DNA of 64,000 nt, taken from Asticcacaulis machinosus. Its GTDB lineage: Bacteria > Pseudomonadota > Alphaproteobacteria > Caulobacterales > Caulobacteraceae. Location of the stretch: NCBI RefSeq assembly GCF_028550435.1, contig NZ_JAQQKV010000002.1, positions 682,001-746,000 on the forward strand, in the 5' to 3' direction. The translations under genes were made by a program, and so were the position numbers. How positions within the stretch are numbered: position 1 is the stretch's first letter; every line of letters starts with the position of its first letter. Of the stretch, positions 24,280 through 32,049 are shown one piece after another. The notes beneath the pieces were generated by a model. It made no database searches and was not told the DNA's origin. It was given only the letters and a program-made list of their open reading frames with translations.

Positions 24280-24310
24280 TGATCACAATAAGATTATCAT
24301 TGTGATCAGG
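24278..24310. repeat. Perfect hairpin between rho and the DUF6489 gene
   Basis: CCTGATCACAAT (24278-24289) and ATTGTGATCAGG (24299-24310), nine-base loop. It is symmetric, with no strong T-run, and sits 33 bases before the DUF6489 start; it could be a protein-binding site or a leader stem. Confidence 0.55.
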
Positions 24311-24342
24311 AAATTATGTTTTGCCTTTGTTGGGAGATAGAG

Positions 24343-24594
24343 ATGAAAGTCACTGTAAACTGCGAATGTACACCTGAAGAAGCCCGCGCATTTTTGGGCT
24401 TGCCGGATGTAGCCCCGCTGAATGAGTTTCTGGTCGAACAAACCCGCGCCAGCTTTGAAAAGAATATCCACCAGATGCAGCCCGAAGAATTGCTTAAGAC
24501 CTGGTCGGGTCTGGGCGTTCAGATGCAGGATAATTTCCTTAAGCTGTTTCAGATGTCTGCTTCGGCCGGTTTAAGCGGGTTTCCCAAAAAGTAG
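24343..24594 (+). CDS. Small DUF6489-like protein of unknown function
   Basis: An 83-residue cytoplasmic protein, MKVTVNCECTPEEARAFLGL onward, rich in amphipathic helices (LNEFLVEQTRASFEKNIHQM, LGVQMQDNFLKLFQMSASAG). I recognise the layout of DUF6489, found in Caulobacterales and related orders, but no function is known. I start at the ATG at 24343 (preceded by GGGAGAT) rather than the upstream frame, which adds an ill-fitting tail through a hairpin. It ends exactly before the mnmE start and the first parS site, so it is probably cotranscribed with mnmE. Two cysteines (Cys7 and Cys9) are present but no metal motif is claimed. Confidence 0.8.
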   Translation: MKVTVNCECTPEEARAFLGLPDVAPLNEFLVEQTRASFEKNIHQMQPEELLKTWSGLGVQMQDNFLKLFQMSASAGLSGFPKK

Positions 24595-25938
24595 GTGTTT
24601 CACGTGAAACATACGATTTTTGCTCTGGCCAGCGCACAGGGCCGGGCGGGCGTGTCAGTTATCCGCATTTCTGGCCCGCAGGCGTTTGAGGTGGTCACGG
24701 CTCTACTGGGTCGTTTACCAAAGCCGCGTTTTGCCACTTATGGCGCGTTGACCTGGCAAGGCGACCTGATCGATAAAGCGCTGGTGCTGGTCTTTAAAGG
24801 CCCGAACAGTTTTACCGGTGAAGACTGTGCCGAACTTCATGTGCATGGTTCGCGGGCGGTTCTGGATCGGCTCTATCATATATTCAACGAGGTGGGTCTG
24901 CGTCACGCCGTGGCCGGTGAATTCTCCCGGCGGGCATTTGAAAACAACAAACTGGATCTGACCCAGGCCGAAGCTATTGCTGATCTGGTCGATGCGGAAT
25001 CCGAAGCCCAGAGACAGCAGGCGCTGACGCAACTGGACGGCGGGTTGAAGGTTCAGTACCAGACCTGGCATGGTGATCTGCTAAAAATTCTGGCGCACAT
25101 TGAGGCGCTGATCGATTTTCCGGACGAGGATATTCCGCAGCAACTGGCTGATCAGGTGCTGGGTGAAATCATCACCCTGAAGTCCGAAATCGGGCGAGCG
25201 ATCAATGACTCGTGTAAGGGCCGCCAAATTCGCGAAGGCTTCCGCATCGCGATCTTAGGTAAACCCAATGCCGGAAAGTCGAGCTTGTTTAACGCGCTTC
25301 TGCAAACTGATGCGGCTATAGTGACACCCATTGCCGGCACAACGCGTGATGTTATTGAATCCCATATTCATATCGGTGCCTATAGCGCCCTGATCTATGA
25401 TACGGCTGGCTTGCGTGAAACTGATGATGTGGTGGAATCCGAAGGCATCCGGCGCGCGCGCATCAGGGGAGAGCAGGCAGACCTGCGTATCTGGGTTATC
25501 GATAGTTCTGAACCACTTTCTGACCAACAGCCCGAGTTACAAAGCGGTGATTATCTGGTGTTGAACAAGGCCGATCGGTCACCGGCGGCAACACGCGATG
25601 CGATCAAGCAAACGCTCGTTGGGTTGGGCCTCAATATTTTTGAGACCGATCTGACAACCGAGCAGGGCGTGAAAGACATTCGGCAGTCGCTGGAAAGCCA
25701 TCTGGAACAGGCCCTGTCCCTGTCGAGCTTCCCGGCAGCGACCCGCGAACGGCACTTTGAACGCCTACGGGATATCGACCTCAGTCTGGAGCGGGCCTTG
25801 GGGGTTGGGTTTCAGGTGCCTGAACTGATGGCCGAAGATATCCGCCAAGCCATGAGCGGATTTGATGCCCTTTATGGCCGCACAGATGTAGAGCAGGTAC
25901 TGGACCATATTTTCTCAAATTTCTGTATCGGCAAATAA
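24595..25938 (+). CDS. mnmE: tRNA uridine-5-carboxymethylaminomethyl GTPase MnmE
   Basis: GTPase that, with MnmG, makes cmnm5U34 in certain tRNAs. The 447 residues give the N-terminal tetrahydrofolate domain (IFALASAQGRAGVSVIRISGP), the embedded G domain with G1 GKPNAGKSSLFN (about 223), the G2 region GTTRDV, G3 DTAGLRET, G4 NKAD, and the C-terminal FCIGK with the catalytic Cys. The GTG at 24595 directly follows the upstream stop and starts inside parS, so the protein begins (M)FHVKH; a second GTG at 24604 is also possible. There is no Shine-Dalgarno upstream, so coupling to the preceding gene is likely. Next to mnmG as usual. Confidence 0.95.
   Translation: MFHVKHTIFALASAQGRAGVSVIRISGPQAFEVVTALLGRLPKPRFATYGALTWQGDLIDKALVLVFKGPNSFTGEDCAELHVHGSRAVLDRLYHIFNEVGLRHAVAGEFSRRAFENNKLDLTQAEAIADLVDAESEAQRQQALTQLDGGLKVQYQTWHGDLLKILAHIEALIDFPDEDIPQQLADQVLGEIITLKSEIGRAINDSCKGRQIREGFRIAILGKPNAGKSSLFNALLQTDAAIVTPIAGTTRDVIESHIHIGAYSALIYDTAGLRETDDVVESEGIRRARIRGEQADLRIWVIDSSEPLSDQQPELQSGDYLVLNKADRSPAATRDAIKQTLVGLGLNIFETDLTTEQGVKDIRQSLESHLEQALSLSSFPAATRERHFERLRDIDLSLERALGVGFQVPELMAEDIRQAMSGFDALYGRTDVEQVLDHIFSNFCIGK
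24596..24611. promoter_or_regulatory. parS site 1 (TGTTTCACGTGAAACA)
   Basis: Perfect 16-base centromere palindrome bound by ParB and used for chromosome segregation. It lies across the mnmE start and encodes the FHVKH stretch. It is about 4.9 kb from the predicted origin, within the distance seen for parS in Caulobacter (around 8 kb). Confidence 0.95.
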
Positions 25939-25953
25939 ATTGGCCCGTGGTCA

Positions 25954-25969
25954 TGTTTCACGTGAAACA
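25954..25969. promoter_or_regulatory. parS site 2 (TGTTTCACGTGAAACA)
   Basis: An identical 16-base palindrome in the 138-bp gap between mnmE and mnmG. It is the only one of the three not within coding sequence. Confidence 0.95.
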
Positions 25970-26076
25970 CTTCGTTAATGAAGATTATTGCCACCTTAAC
26001 CTCTGAAGATTCGACGGACAGGCTCCTATCTGATATAGGCAGCGTCCATTCAGTCATTTGAAAGTTTGTACCGAAC

Positions 26077-27951
26077 ATGTCGCAATCCCCTTTGCGCTTT
26101 TGGGATGTCATTGTCGTCGGCGCAGGCCATGCAGGCTGCGAAGCGGCGGCCGCATCGGCGCGCATGGGTGCCAAAACCCTGCTGTTGACCCATCGCCTTG
26201 AAACCATCGGGGAAATGTCGTGCAATCCGGCGATTGGGGGTTTGGGCAAGGGCCATCTGGTGCGTGAGATCGACGCTATGGACGGGGTTATGGGCCGCAT
26301 GGCCGACAAGGGCGGCATCCAGTTTAAGGTGCTGAACCGCTCCAAAGGGCCGGCGGTGCGCGGTCCACGGGCGCAAATCGACCGCAAACTTTACCGCGAG
26401 GCCATGCAGGCCGAACTGTTTGCCACTGAAAATCTCGACATCATAGCCGCGGCGGTCGAAGATCTGATCCTGAATGATGATCAGGTGGTGGGGGTTATCG
26501 ATGCCAATGGCGGTGAATACCATGCCAAGGCGGTCGTGCTAACAACCGGCACCTTTCTACGCGGGATCATCCATATCGGCGAAAAGCGTATTTCTGCCGG
26601 CCGGTTTGGTGACCAGCCAGCCAACGGCCTCGGACAGAAGCTATATGATTTGAAACTGGATATGGGTCGCTTGAAAACCGGCACGCCCGCGCGTCTGGAT
26701 GGGAAAACCATCAACTGGGACATCCTCGAAAAACAGGAAGGCGACACTCAAATCCAGCCGTTCTCGATGATGACGGCTAAGATTGACCGCCCGCAGATCA
26801 CCTGCGGGATCACCTATACCAATGCCGTGACCCACCGGATCATCGAAGACCATCTGCATGAATCGGCGGTTTACGGCGGCTATCTGTCGGGCCGCGGGCC
26901 ACGCTATTGCCCGTCGATTGAGGACAAGGTCGTGCGCTTTGCCGACAGGACTAGCCACCAGATTTTCCTGGAACCCGAAGGTTATGACGACGATACGGTC
27001 TATCCTAACGGCATTTCGACCTCGGTGTCTGAGGCCACTCAGGAAGCTTTTTTGCGGACGATTGTGGGGCTGGAAAATGTGGTTATTAAGCGCTACGCCT
27101 ACGCCATTGAATATGACTATGTTGATCCGCGTGAACTTTATCAGACCTTGCAATTGAAAAAACTGCCGGGTTTGTTCCTGGCGGGACAGATTAACGGCAC
27201 GACCGGATATGAGGAGGCGGGGGCGCAGGGGCTTATGGCCGGTATTAATGCAGCGGCGTTGGCGGGCGGTTATGCGCCCACGATCCTTGGGCGGGATGAA
27301 GCCTATATCGGCGTGATGATCGACGATCTGGTGACTAAGGGCGTGACGGAACCCTATCGTGTGTTTACCAGCCGAGCGGAGTTCCGCCTGAAGCTGCGGG
27401 CCGATAATGCCGATCAGCGTTTATCCGATATCGCGCTCAAAATCGGGATGATGGGTGAGGCGCGTAAAAGCCACTGGATGGCGAAAAAGGCTGAACTGGC
27501 GACGGTTCGGGTCAGAGCTGCTGAACTCAAACTGACGCCAAATGAAGCCCGTGCCCACGGCATTCAGGTCAATAGCGATGGCCAAAAACGCAATGTCATG
27601 CAGCTTTTGGCCTATGACACCTGTGACCGCGCAAAGCTGGAAGCCATCTGGCCAGAAATATGCGGCTGGGCCGATCACCTGTTTGAGCAGGTCGAAATCG
27701 ACGCGCTATACGCCGGGTATCTGGGCCGTCAGGAAGCCGAGATCAATGCCTTCCGTAAGGATGAAAATCTCGAGCTGCCAGATGACCTCGACTACAATGC
27801 CATCGGCGCTCTGTCGAACGAGGCTCGCGAAAAGCTTAACCGTATCCGCCCAAAGACTGTTGGTCAGGCCGGCCGGATTGAGGGCATGACACCCGGAGCT
27901 TTGACGGCGCTGCTGTTCCATGTGCGTGGCCTGAAAGCCCGTGTTGCCTGA
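26077..27951 (+). CDS. mnmG: tRNA uridine-5-carboxymethylaminomethyl modification enzyme MnmG (GidA)
   Basis: FAD-dependent partner of MnmE. The 624-residue protein has the N-terminal FAD motif [21 protein letters not shown](T) (about 13-33), the GidA signature [24 protein letters not shown] (about 48-71), the second signature [21 protein letters not shown] and the catalytic-Cys segment, and [20 protein letters not shown], then the C-terminal helical domain that binds MnmE and tRNA. Its ATG follows the gap bearing parS 2. The stop overlaps rsmG by one base, so they share an operon. Length is normal. Confidence 0.96.
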   Translation: MSQSPLRFWDVIVVGAGHAGCEAAAASARMGAKTLLLTHRLETIGEMSCNPAIGGLGKGHLVREIDAMDGVMGRMADKGGIQFKVLNRSKGPAVRGPRAQIDRKLYREAMQAELFATENLDIIAAAVEDLILNDDQVVGVIDANGGEYHAKAVVLTTGTFLRGIIHIGEKRISAGRFGDQPANGLGQKLYDLKLDMGRLKTGTPARLDGKTINWDILEKQEGDTQIQPFSMMTAKIDRPQITCGITYTNAVTHRIIEDHLHESAVYGGYLSGRGPRYCPSIEDKVVRFADRTSHQIFLEPEGYDDDTVYPNGISTSVSEATQEAFLRTIVGLENVVIKRYAYAIEYDYVDPRELYQTLQLKKLPGLFLAGQINGTTGYEEAGAQGLMAGINAAALAGGYAPTILGRDEAYIGVMIDDLVTKGVTEPYRVFTSRAEFRLKLRADNADQRLSDIALKIGMMGEARKSHWMAKKAELATVRVRAAELKLTPNEARAHGIQVNSDGQKRNVMQLLAYDTCDRAKLEAIWPEICGWADHLFEQVEIDALYAGYLGRQEAEINAFRKDENLELPDDLDYNAIGALSNEAREKLNRIRPKTVGQAGRIEGMTPGALTALLFHVRGLKARVA

Positions 27952-28601
27952 TGAGTGACAGTGTACCTATGACGCCTGAACAGATGGTGTCGCATCTGGT
28001 GTTTCACGTGAAACATGAGGCCATCGCTGATCTTACCCGCTTTCAACAGGTATTGGCCGATAAGAACGAGGTCATGAATCTGGTTGGGCCTGCCACGGTG
28101 CCGCACTATTGGTCGCGGCATGTGCTCGATTCCGCCCAGTTACTCAACCACGCGCCGGAGGCTAAAGTCTGGGCTGATCTGGGCGCGGGGGCAGGGTTCC
28201 CCGGCGTGGTACTGGCCATACTTTTGAAGCACGCCGAACCGTCAGACATCAAACCACATGTCTATCTGATCGACAGCCTGACCAAGCGCTGCCTGTTCCT
28301 GAGCGATGTCGTGAAAATGCTTGATCTGCCCGCCACCGTTATCAACGACCGGGCTGAGAATATTAAGCTCAAAGTCGATGTGGTAACGGCCCGGGCCATG
28401 GCGCCTTTACCAAAACTGCTGGGCTTTGCTGAGGGCTTTTTTTCACGTGGTGCTGAAGGATGGTTTCTGAAAGGTGAAAATGTGGATAGCGAACTGATTG
28501 AGGCCGAAAAGGCTTGGCAATTCGCCTCAAACAAGTATTCATCTCTAAGCGACCCGCGCGGGCGTGTGGTGCATATCCGGAGTTTGAAACATGTCAGATA
28601 A
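27951..28601 (+). CDS. rsmG: 16S rRNA (guanine527-N7)-methyltransferase RsmG (GidB)
   Basis: SAM-dependent methylase of G527 in 16S rRNA; loss confers low-level streptomycin resistance in several bacteria. The 216 residues include the N-terminal helix, KNEVMNLVGPATVPHYWSRHVLDSAQL (about 46-70), and the SAM site VWADLGAGAGFPGVVLAILL, followed by TARAMAPLPKLLGFAEGFF. The third parS lies inside, at residues 17-22 (VFHVKH), in frame exactly as in mnmE. It overlaps mnmG at its start and parA at its end, so the mnmG-rsmG-parA-parB group is continuous. Confidence 0.95.
   Translation: MSDSVPMTPEQMVSHLVFHVKHEAIADLTRFQQVLADKNEVMNLVGPATVPHYWSRHVLDSAQLLNHAPEAKVWADLGAGAGFPGVVLAILLKHAEPSDIKPHVYLIDSLTKRCLFLSDVVKMLDLPATVINDRAENIKLKVDVVTARAMAPLPKLLGFAEGFFSRGAEGWFLKGENVDSELIEAEKAWQFASNKYSSLSDPRGRVVHIRSLKHVR
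28000..28015. promoter_or_regulatory. parS site 3 (TGTTTCACGTGAAACA), inside rsmG
   Basis: The same perfect palindrome, 50 bases into rsmG. The ParB nucleation sites thus span about 3.4 kb (24596-28015), immediately before parA-parB. Confidence 0.95.
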
Positions 28602-29409
28602 GGCCATCCAAAAACCCCGGGTCCTTGCCATCGCCAACCAAAAAGGTGGCGTAGGCAAAACCACGACCGCGATTAATCTGGGTACAGCACTGGCCGCGGT
28701 GGGTGAACGCGTGCTGCTGATCGATCTCGACCCGCAGGGTAATGCCTCGACAGGCCTGGGTGTGCCCCGGTCTGCCCGCACCACCACCATCTATGACGTG
28801 ATTGTTGATCAGCAACCGATCGGCGATATGGCGATTAAGACCCTGGTGCCGGGCCTCTATATCCTGCCGTCCGACCCCGATCTGTCAGGTGTTGAAATCG
28901 AACTGGGGCAGGCCGAGCGCCGATCCTATCGTTTGCGCGATGCTTTGGATCGCATGGCGGAATTCGAGATGCTCTATTCCTACGTGCTGATCGACTGCCC
29001 GCCGTCGCTTAACCTGTTGACCGTCAATGCCATGTCGGCGGCCGATGCGGTTCTGGTGCCGCTGCAATGTGAGTTTTTCGCGCTCGAAGGTCTGACGCAG
29101 TTGATGCGCACCATAGATCTGGTGCGTGGCAGCCTTAATCCCAAGCTTGAGATACAAGGGATTGTGCTGACCATGTATGATCGCCGTAATGCTCTGTCAG
29201 GGCAAGTGGCGCAAGATGTGCGTGGTCACTTCGGTGAAAAGGTCTATGAGACGGTTATTCCCCGTAATGTGCGGGTGTCTGAGGCGCCATCGTTCGGCAA
29301 ACCGGCGCTGATTTATGACCTTAAATGTTCGGGCAGTCAGGCCTATCTAAAGCTGGCCAAAGAAGTGGTCACCCGTGAAAAACGCCGTAAGCGCCAACTG
29401 GCGGCCTAA
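28591..29409 (+). CDS. parA: Chromosome partitioning ATPase ParA
   Basis: Walker ATPase that, with ParB-parS, moves the origin region toward the opposite pole. The 272 residues start MSDKAIQKPRVLAIANQKGGVGKTTTAINL. The deviant Walker A KGGVGKTT is at about 18-25, then LLIDLDPQGNASTGLG and the Walker B DYVLIDCPPSLNLLT, typical of ParA/Soj. Its start is inside the rsmG end (11-base overlap). In Caulobacter ParA is essential; it also interacts with PopZ and MipZ, none of which lies in the window. Confidence 0.96.
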   Translation: MSDKAIQKPRVLAIANQKGGVGKTTTAINLGTALAAVGERVLLIDLDPQGNASTGLGVPRSARTTTIYDVIVDQQPIGDMAIKTLVPGLYILPSDPDLSGVEIELGQAERRSYRLRDALDRMAEFEMLYSYVLIDCPPSLNLLTVNAMSAADAVLVPLQCEFFALEGLTQLMRTIDLVRGSLNPKLEIQGIVLTMYDRRNALSGQVAQDVRGHFGEKVYETVIPRNVRVSEAPSFGKPALIYDLKCSGSQAYLKLAKEVVTREKRRKRQLAA

Positions 29410-29430
29410 CCCAACTTTAATGGAATTGAT

Positions 29431-30339
29431 ATGTCAGAAAAACACAGGGGTTTGGGCCGGGGTTTGTCAGCGCTGTTGGGGGAAGCCGCAACACCCGTGC
29501 CGGTCACACCGCCGCAGGCTGAAACCAAATCGGCGGACGCACCGGTAGGGCCGGTTTCAATGAGCCTGGAGCAGCCGATTGAGTTGCTGAAACGCAATCC
29601 GGATCAGCCGCGTAAGGTTTTCAGTGACGCTGAAATCGACAGTCTGGCGGCATCGATACGTGAAAAAGGTGTTTTGCAGCCCATTCTGGTGCGCCCGATT
29701 GCAGGGACGAATGAGTTTCAGATCATCGCCGGTGAGCGCCGTTGGCGGGCCGCCCAAAAAGCGGGCTTGCGCAATGTGCCGGTGCTGGTGCGGGATCTGG
29801 ATGATCTTGAGGTGCTGGAAATCGGCATTATCGAAAACGTCCAGCGCGAAGACCTGAACGCTATCGAAGAAGCCAAGGCCTATAAGGTGCTGATGGAACG
29901 CTTTGGGCGCACGCAGGATGCGGTGGCGCAGGTGGTGTCCAAGAGCCGCTCGCACATCGCCAATATGTTGCGTCTGTTGAACCTGCCCGAAAGTGTGCAG
30001 GATCATGTTCTCGAAGGCCGTTTGTCCGCCGGTCATGCGCGCGCCATTGCCACCGCATCCGATCCGGCAGTCTTGGCTGAACTGATCATCGAAAAGGGCC
30101 TGTCGGTGCGTCAGGCTGAGGTTCTGGCTCGACAGCAAGGGCAGGGCACGACGTCTAAAACCTCAAAACCTCGGCATTGGGACGATCCGGACACCAAGGC
30201 CTTGCAGCAGGATTTGCAGGATGTTCTGGGCCTTAAGGTGCGGCTGGACGATAAGGGCGGTAAGGGCGAGTTGCGCCTGAGCTATGCGTCGCTGGAGCAG
30301 CTTGATGAGGTCTGCCGCCGCCTGATGAAGATGTCGTGA
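29431..30339 (+). CDS. parB: Chromosome partitioning protein ParB (Spo0J, parS-binding CTPase)
   Basis: CTP-dependent clamp loading at parS. The 302-residue protein has the conserved Arg-rich start (RGLGRGLSALLGEA), the CTP-binding ParB domain (NPDQPRKVFSDAEIDSLAASI, IIAGERRWRAAQKAG, IENVQREDLNAIEEA), the helix-turn-helix AQVVSKSRSHIANMLRLLNLP, and a C-terminal dimerisation region ending DEVCRRLMKMS. It is 21 bases downstream of parA. Three perfect parS sites lie 1.4-4.8 kb upstream. A repeat element of the AAGAACC type begins two bases after its stop. Confidence 0.96.
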   Translation: MSEKHRGLGRGLSALLGEAATPVPVTPPQAETKSADAPVGPVSMSLEQPIELLKRNPDQPRKVFSDAEIDSLAASIREKGVLQPILVRPIAGTNEFQIIAGERRWRAAQKAGLRNVPVLVRDLDDLEVLEIGIIENVQREDLNAIEEAKAYKVLMERFGRTQDAVAQVVSKSRSHIANMLRLLNLPESVQDHVLEGRLSAGHARAIATASDPAVLAELIIEKGLSVRQAEVLARQQGQGTTSKTSKPRHWDDPDTKALQQDLQDVLGLKVRLDDKGGKGELRLSYASLEQLDEVCRRLMKMS

Positions 30340-30341
30340 AA

Positions 30342-30473
30342 AAGAACCTCCCCTGATTTCAGCGGAGGAGGTGGCCCGCAGGGCCGGAGGTGGGGTTAAT
30401 GCTTCTGATAGTTTACCCCCTCTTTCATTTGAGATATCAAATGAAAGCTCCCCCTGCAACAGGGGGAGTTCTT
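30342..30473. repeat. Dispersed repeat A, copy 1 (between convergent parB and holA)
   Basis: It begins AAGAACCTCCCCTG (30342-30355) and ends CAGGGGGAGTTCTT (30460-30473), near-perfect terminal inverted repeats. An inner perfect stem CTTTCATTTGA / TCAAATGAAAG (30422-30432, 30437-30447) and a CTCCCCCTG / CAGGGGGAG stem are present. Such structure would terminate both convergent transcripts. The right end overlaps the last bases of holA. Confidence 0.75.
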
Positions 30474-31524
30474 AGAGTCCAAGCCGCTTGGCGCGTCCGG
30501 CTATGCTCATATAGAGCCGCTCAGAGATCAGCAGATCGGGCATACCCGTCGATTTACAGGCCTTGTCGGTTTCAATCAGTTCGCGGGCGATAGGGTCAAG
30601 CACATCTTCGCGCCACGACCTGACCTGACGCAAGAATTCGGCTTCCTGTTTCCAGAAAACCCCGGCCGATTTCGCGGCTTCTTTCGCGCCAATGCCTTGC
30701 CCGATCAGAGTCTGGATCAGGCGGATTTTAGCAAAATGGCCGCTGAGCGCGCGCACGGCATCAGTACCGGCTTCGCCTTCGGCAAAGGCCCGGCGCAGGG
30801 CCGCCTGTGCGGGTTTCATCTTGCCGCCAAAGGCATCCTGAGCCGCCTGAAACAGCGACGCTTCGGGCTCTACACCTAAGAAATCCTCTAAGGTCTTGGC
30901 ATCCAGCGTGCGCTTTGAGCCCGGCCCTATAAACAGGCACAGACGCTCAATCTCCTGACGGGCAACACCGCGCTCACGCGGCAGGCGGGCCACAAAGATG
31001 TCGAGCGCTTCGGGGCTGAGGCTGACCTCGTTTTGCTGCAGGGTTTCGCGGGTCATACGCGCCACATCGCCAGCTTCGTCTTCGTAACAGGCGATGGAGG
31101 CGACGTGTTTATCGTTATCGGCCTGCCGGCGCAGGGCGGAATCCGTGCCCAATCCGCCGGCCTCAATCAGGAAAAAGGCGTCGGGGTTAAACTCACCGGC
31201 GGCATGGGCCTTGAGACTGGCGGCAATGGCCTTATCGAGCGTAGCCTTTTCCGAACTGAACTTAATGCGCACCAGACGCCGCCCGCCCATCAGCGACTGC
31301 GCCGTCAGTTCGTCATCAAGACGCGCCGGATCATGGTCGATATCGCTGTCGGTCAGGATAGAGACGTTGAACGGGTCTTTGGGATCAGCCACGATCTTTG
31401 AGGCCAGCAGATTGGCGCGTTCTAAAACCTGCCCGCGATCCTTACCATAGATCAGGCAGGCATTGATCGGCGCTTGCGGCTTGGCCAGGAAGGCTTCGAT
31501 TTCAGGACGTTTAACCAGCTTCAT
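30472..31524 (-). CDS. holA: DNA polymerase III subunit delta (HolA)
   Basis: Clamp-loader subunit that opens the beta ring. The 350-residue protein has the N-terminal AAA-like fold of HolA (ACLIYGKDRGQVLERANLLASK, residues 18-39), LMGGRRLVRIKFSS, and the helical collar domain (PAQAALRRAFAEGEAG, IGQGIGAKEAAKSAGVFWKQEAEF). The Walker A Lys of true ATPase clamp-loader subunits is absent, as expected for delta. The gene is upstream-linked to lptE and leuS (leuS-lptE-holA, minus strand), the standard alphaproteobacterial order. Confidence 0.92.
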   Translation of the reverse strand: MKLVKRPEIEAFLAKPQAPINACLIYGKDRGQVLERANLLASKIVADPKDPFNVSILTDSDIDHDPARLDDELTAQSLMGGRRLVRIKFSSEKATLDKAIAASLKAHAAGEFNPDAFFLIEAGGLGTDSALRRQADNDKHVASIACYEDEAGDVARMTRETLQQNEVSLSPEALDIFVARLPRERGVARQEIERLCLFIGPGSKRTLDAKTLEDFLGVEPEASLFQAAQDAFGGKMKPAQAALRRAFAEGEAGTDAVRALSGHFAKIRLIQTLIGQGIGAKEAAKSAGVFWKQEAEFLRQVRSWREDVLDPIARELIETDKACKSTGMPDLLISERLYMSIAGRAKRLGL

Positions 31525-31539
31525 AAGCGGATATTCCGC

Positions 31540-32043
31540 TTACTTTTTATTGTGGAAATAGAGCGCCAGATCGGCCTGAATCTTTTGCGAAATGCCGACG
31601 GCGGCGCGCTCTTGTCCGTCCTGCTGTGACGCCATAGACGCATATGGGCTTTCGGCGGCGTCATAGGTGGTGGCGTCGACAAAATTCGATTTATAAACCA
31701 CTTGCCGGGTCGTCAGATCCGTCAGGCTATAGGCCACGGCGTTCGAGATCTCGTAGCGCGACGCCGTATCATCAAGCCCCAGACCGACCCCGAAACGACG
31801 CTCGGTCAGGGTGACCTCCAACTTATAGCGCTTGGCAGCCTTGGCATCTTCGAGCAAGCCCTTGGACAGATCCTGTTTCAGGAAATAGCCGGTGCGGGTA
31901 TCGGGGACAACAATATCGACTTGCGACAATGTGGTCACCAGACCACGATCGGCATAGAGCGGCTGAAACCCGCAGGCGCTTAAGAGAGCACCGGTGCCTA
32001 TAAGGGCGGTGCCGATCAGTACAGCTTTAGCGGGCTTTATCAT
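31540..32043 (-). CDS. lptE: LPS assembly lipoprotein LptE
   Basis: Outer-membrane partner of LptD in lipopolysaccharide delivery. The 167-residue protein has a signal peptide with lipobox LLSACGFQPLYAD (Cys at about 24), and the downstream GFQPLYADRG is the alphaproteobacterial LptE signature. The body is a two-layer fold of beta strands (YKLEVTLTERRFGVGLGLDD; ISNAVAYSLTDLTTRQVVYKSNF). It lies between leuS and holA, six bases after leuS and 15 before holA, as in E. coli and most proteobacteria. Confidence 0.92.
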   Translation of the reverse strand: MIKPAKAVLIGTALIGTGALLSACGFQPLYADRGLVTTLSQVDIVVPDTRTGYFLKQDLSKGLLEDAKAAKRYKLEVTLTERRFGVGLGLDDTASRYEISNAVAYSLTDLTTRQVVYKSNFVDATTYDAAESPYASMASQQDGQERAAVGISQKIQADLALYFHNKK

Positions 32044-32049
32044 GACCTG

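Noticed and set aside
28439-28454. Fourth parS-like sequence TTTTTCACGTGGTGCT inside rsmG
   Set aside because: Only the left half matches the 16-base palindrome; the right half GTGGTGCT breaks the symmetry, so it is not counted as parS.
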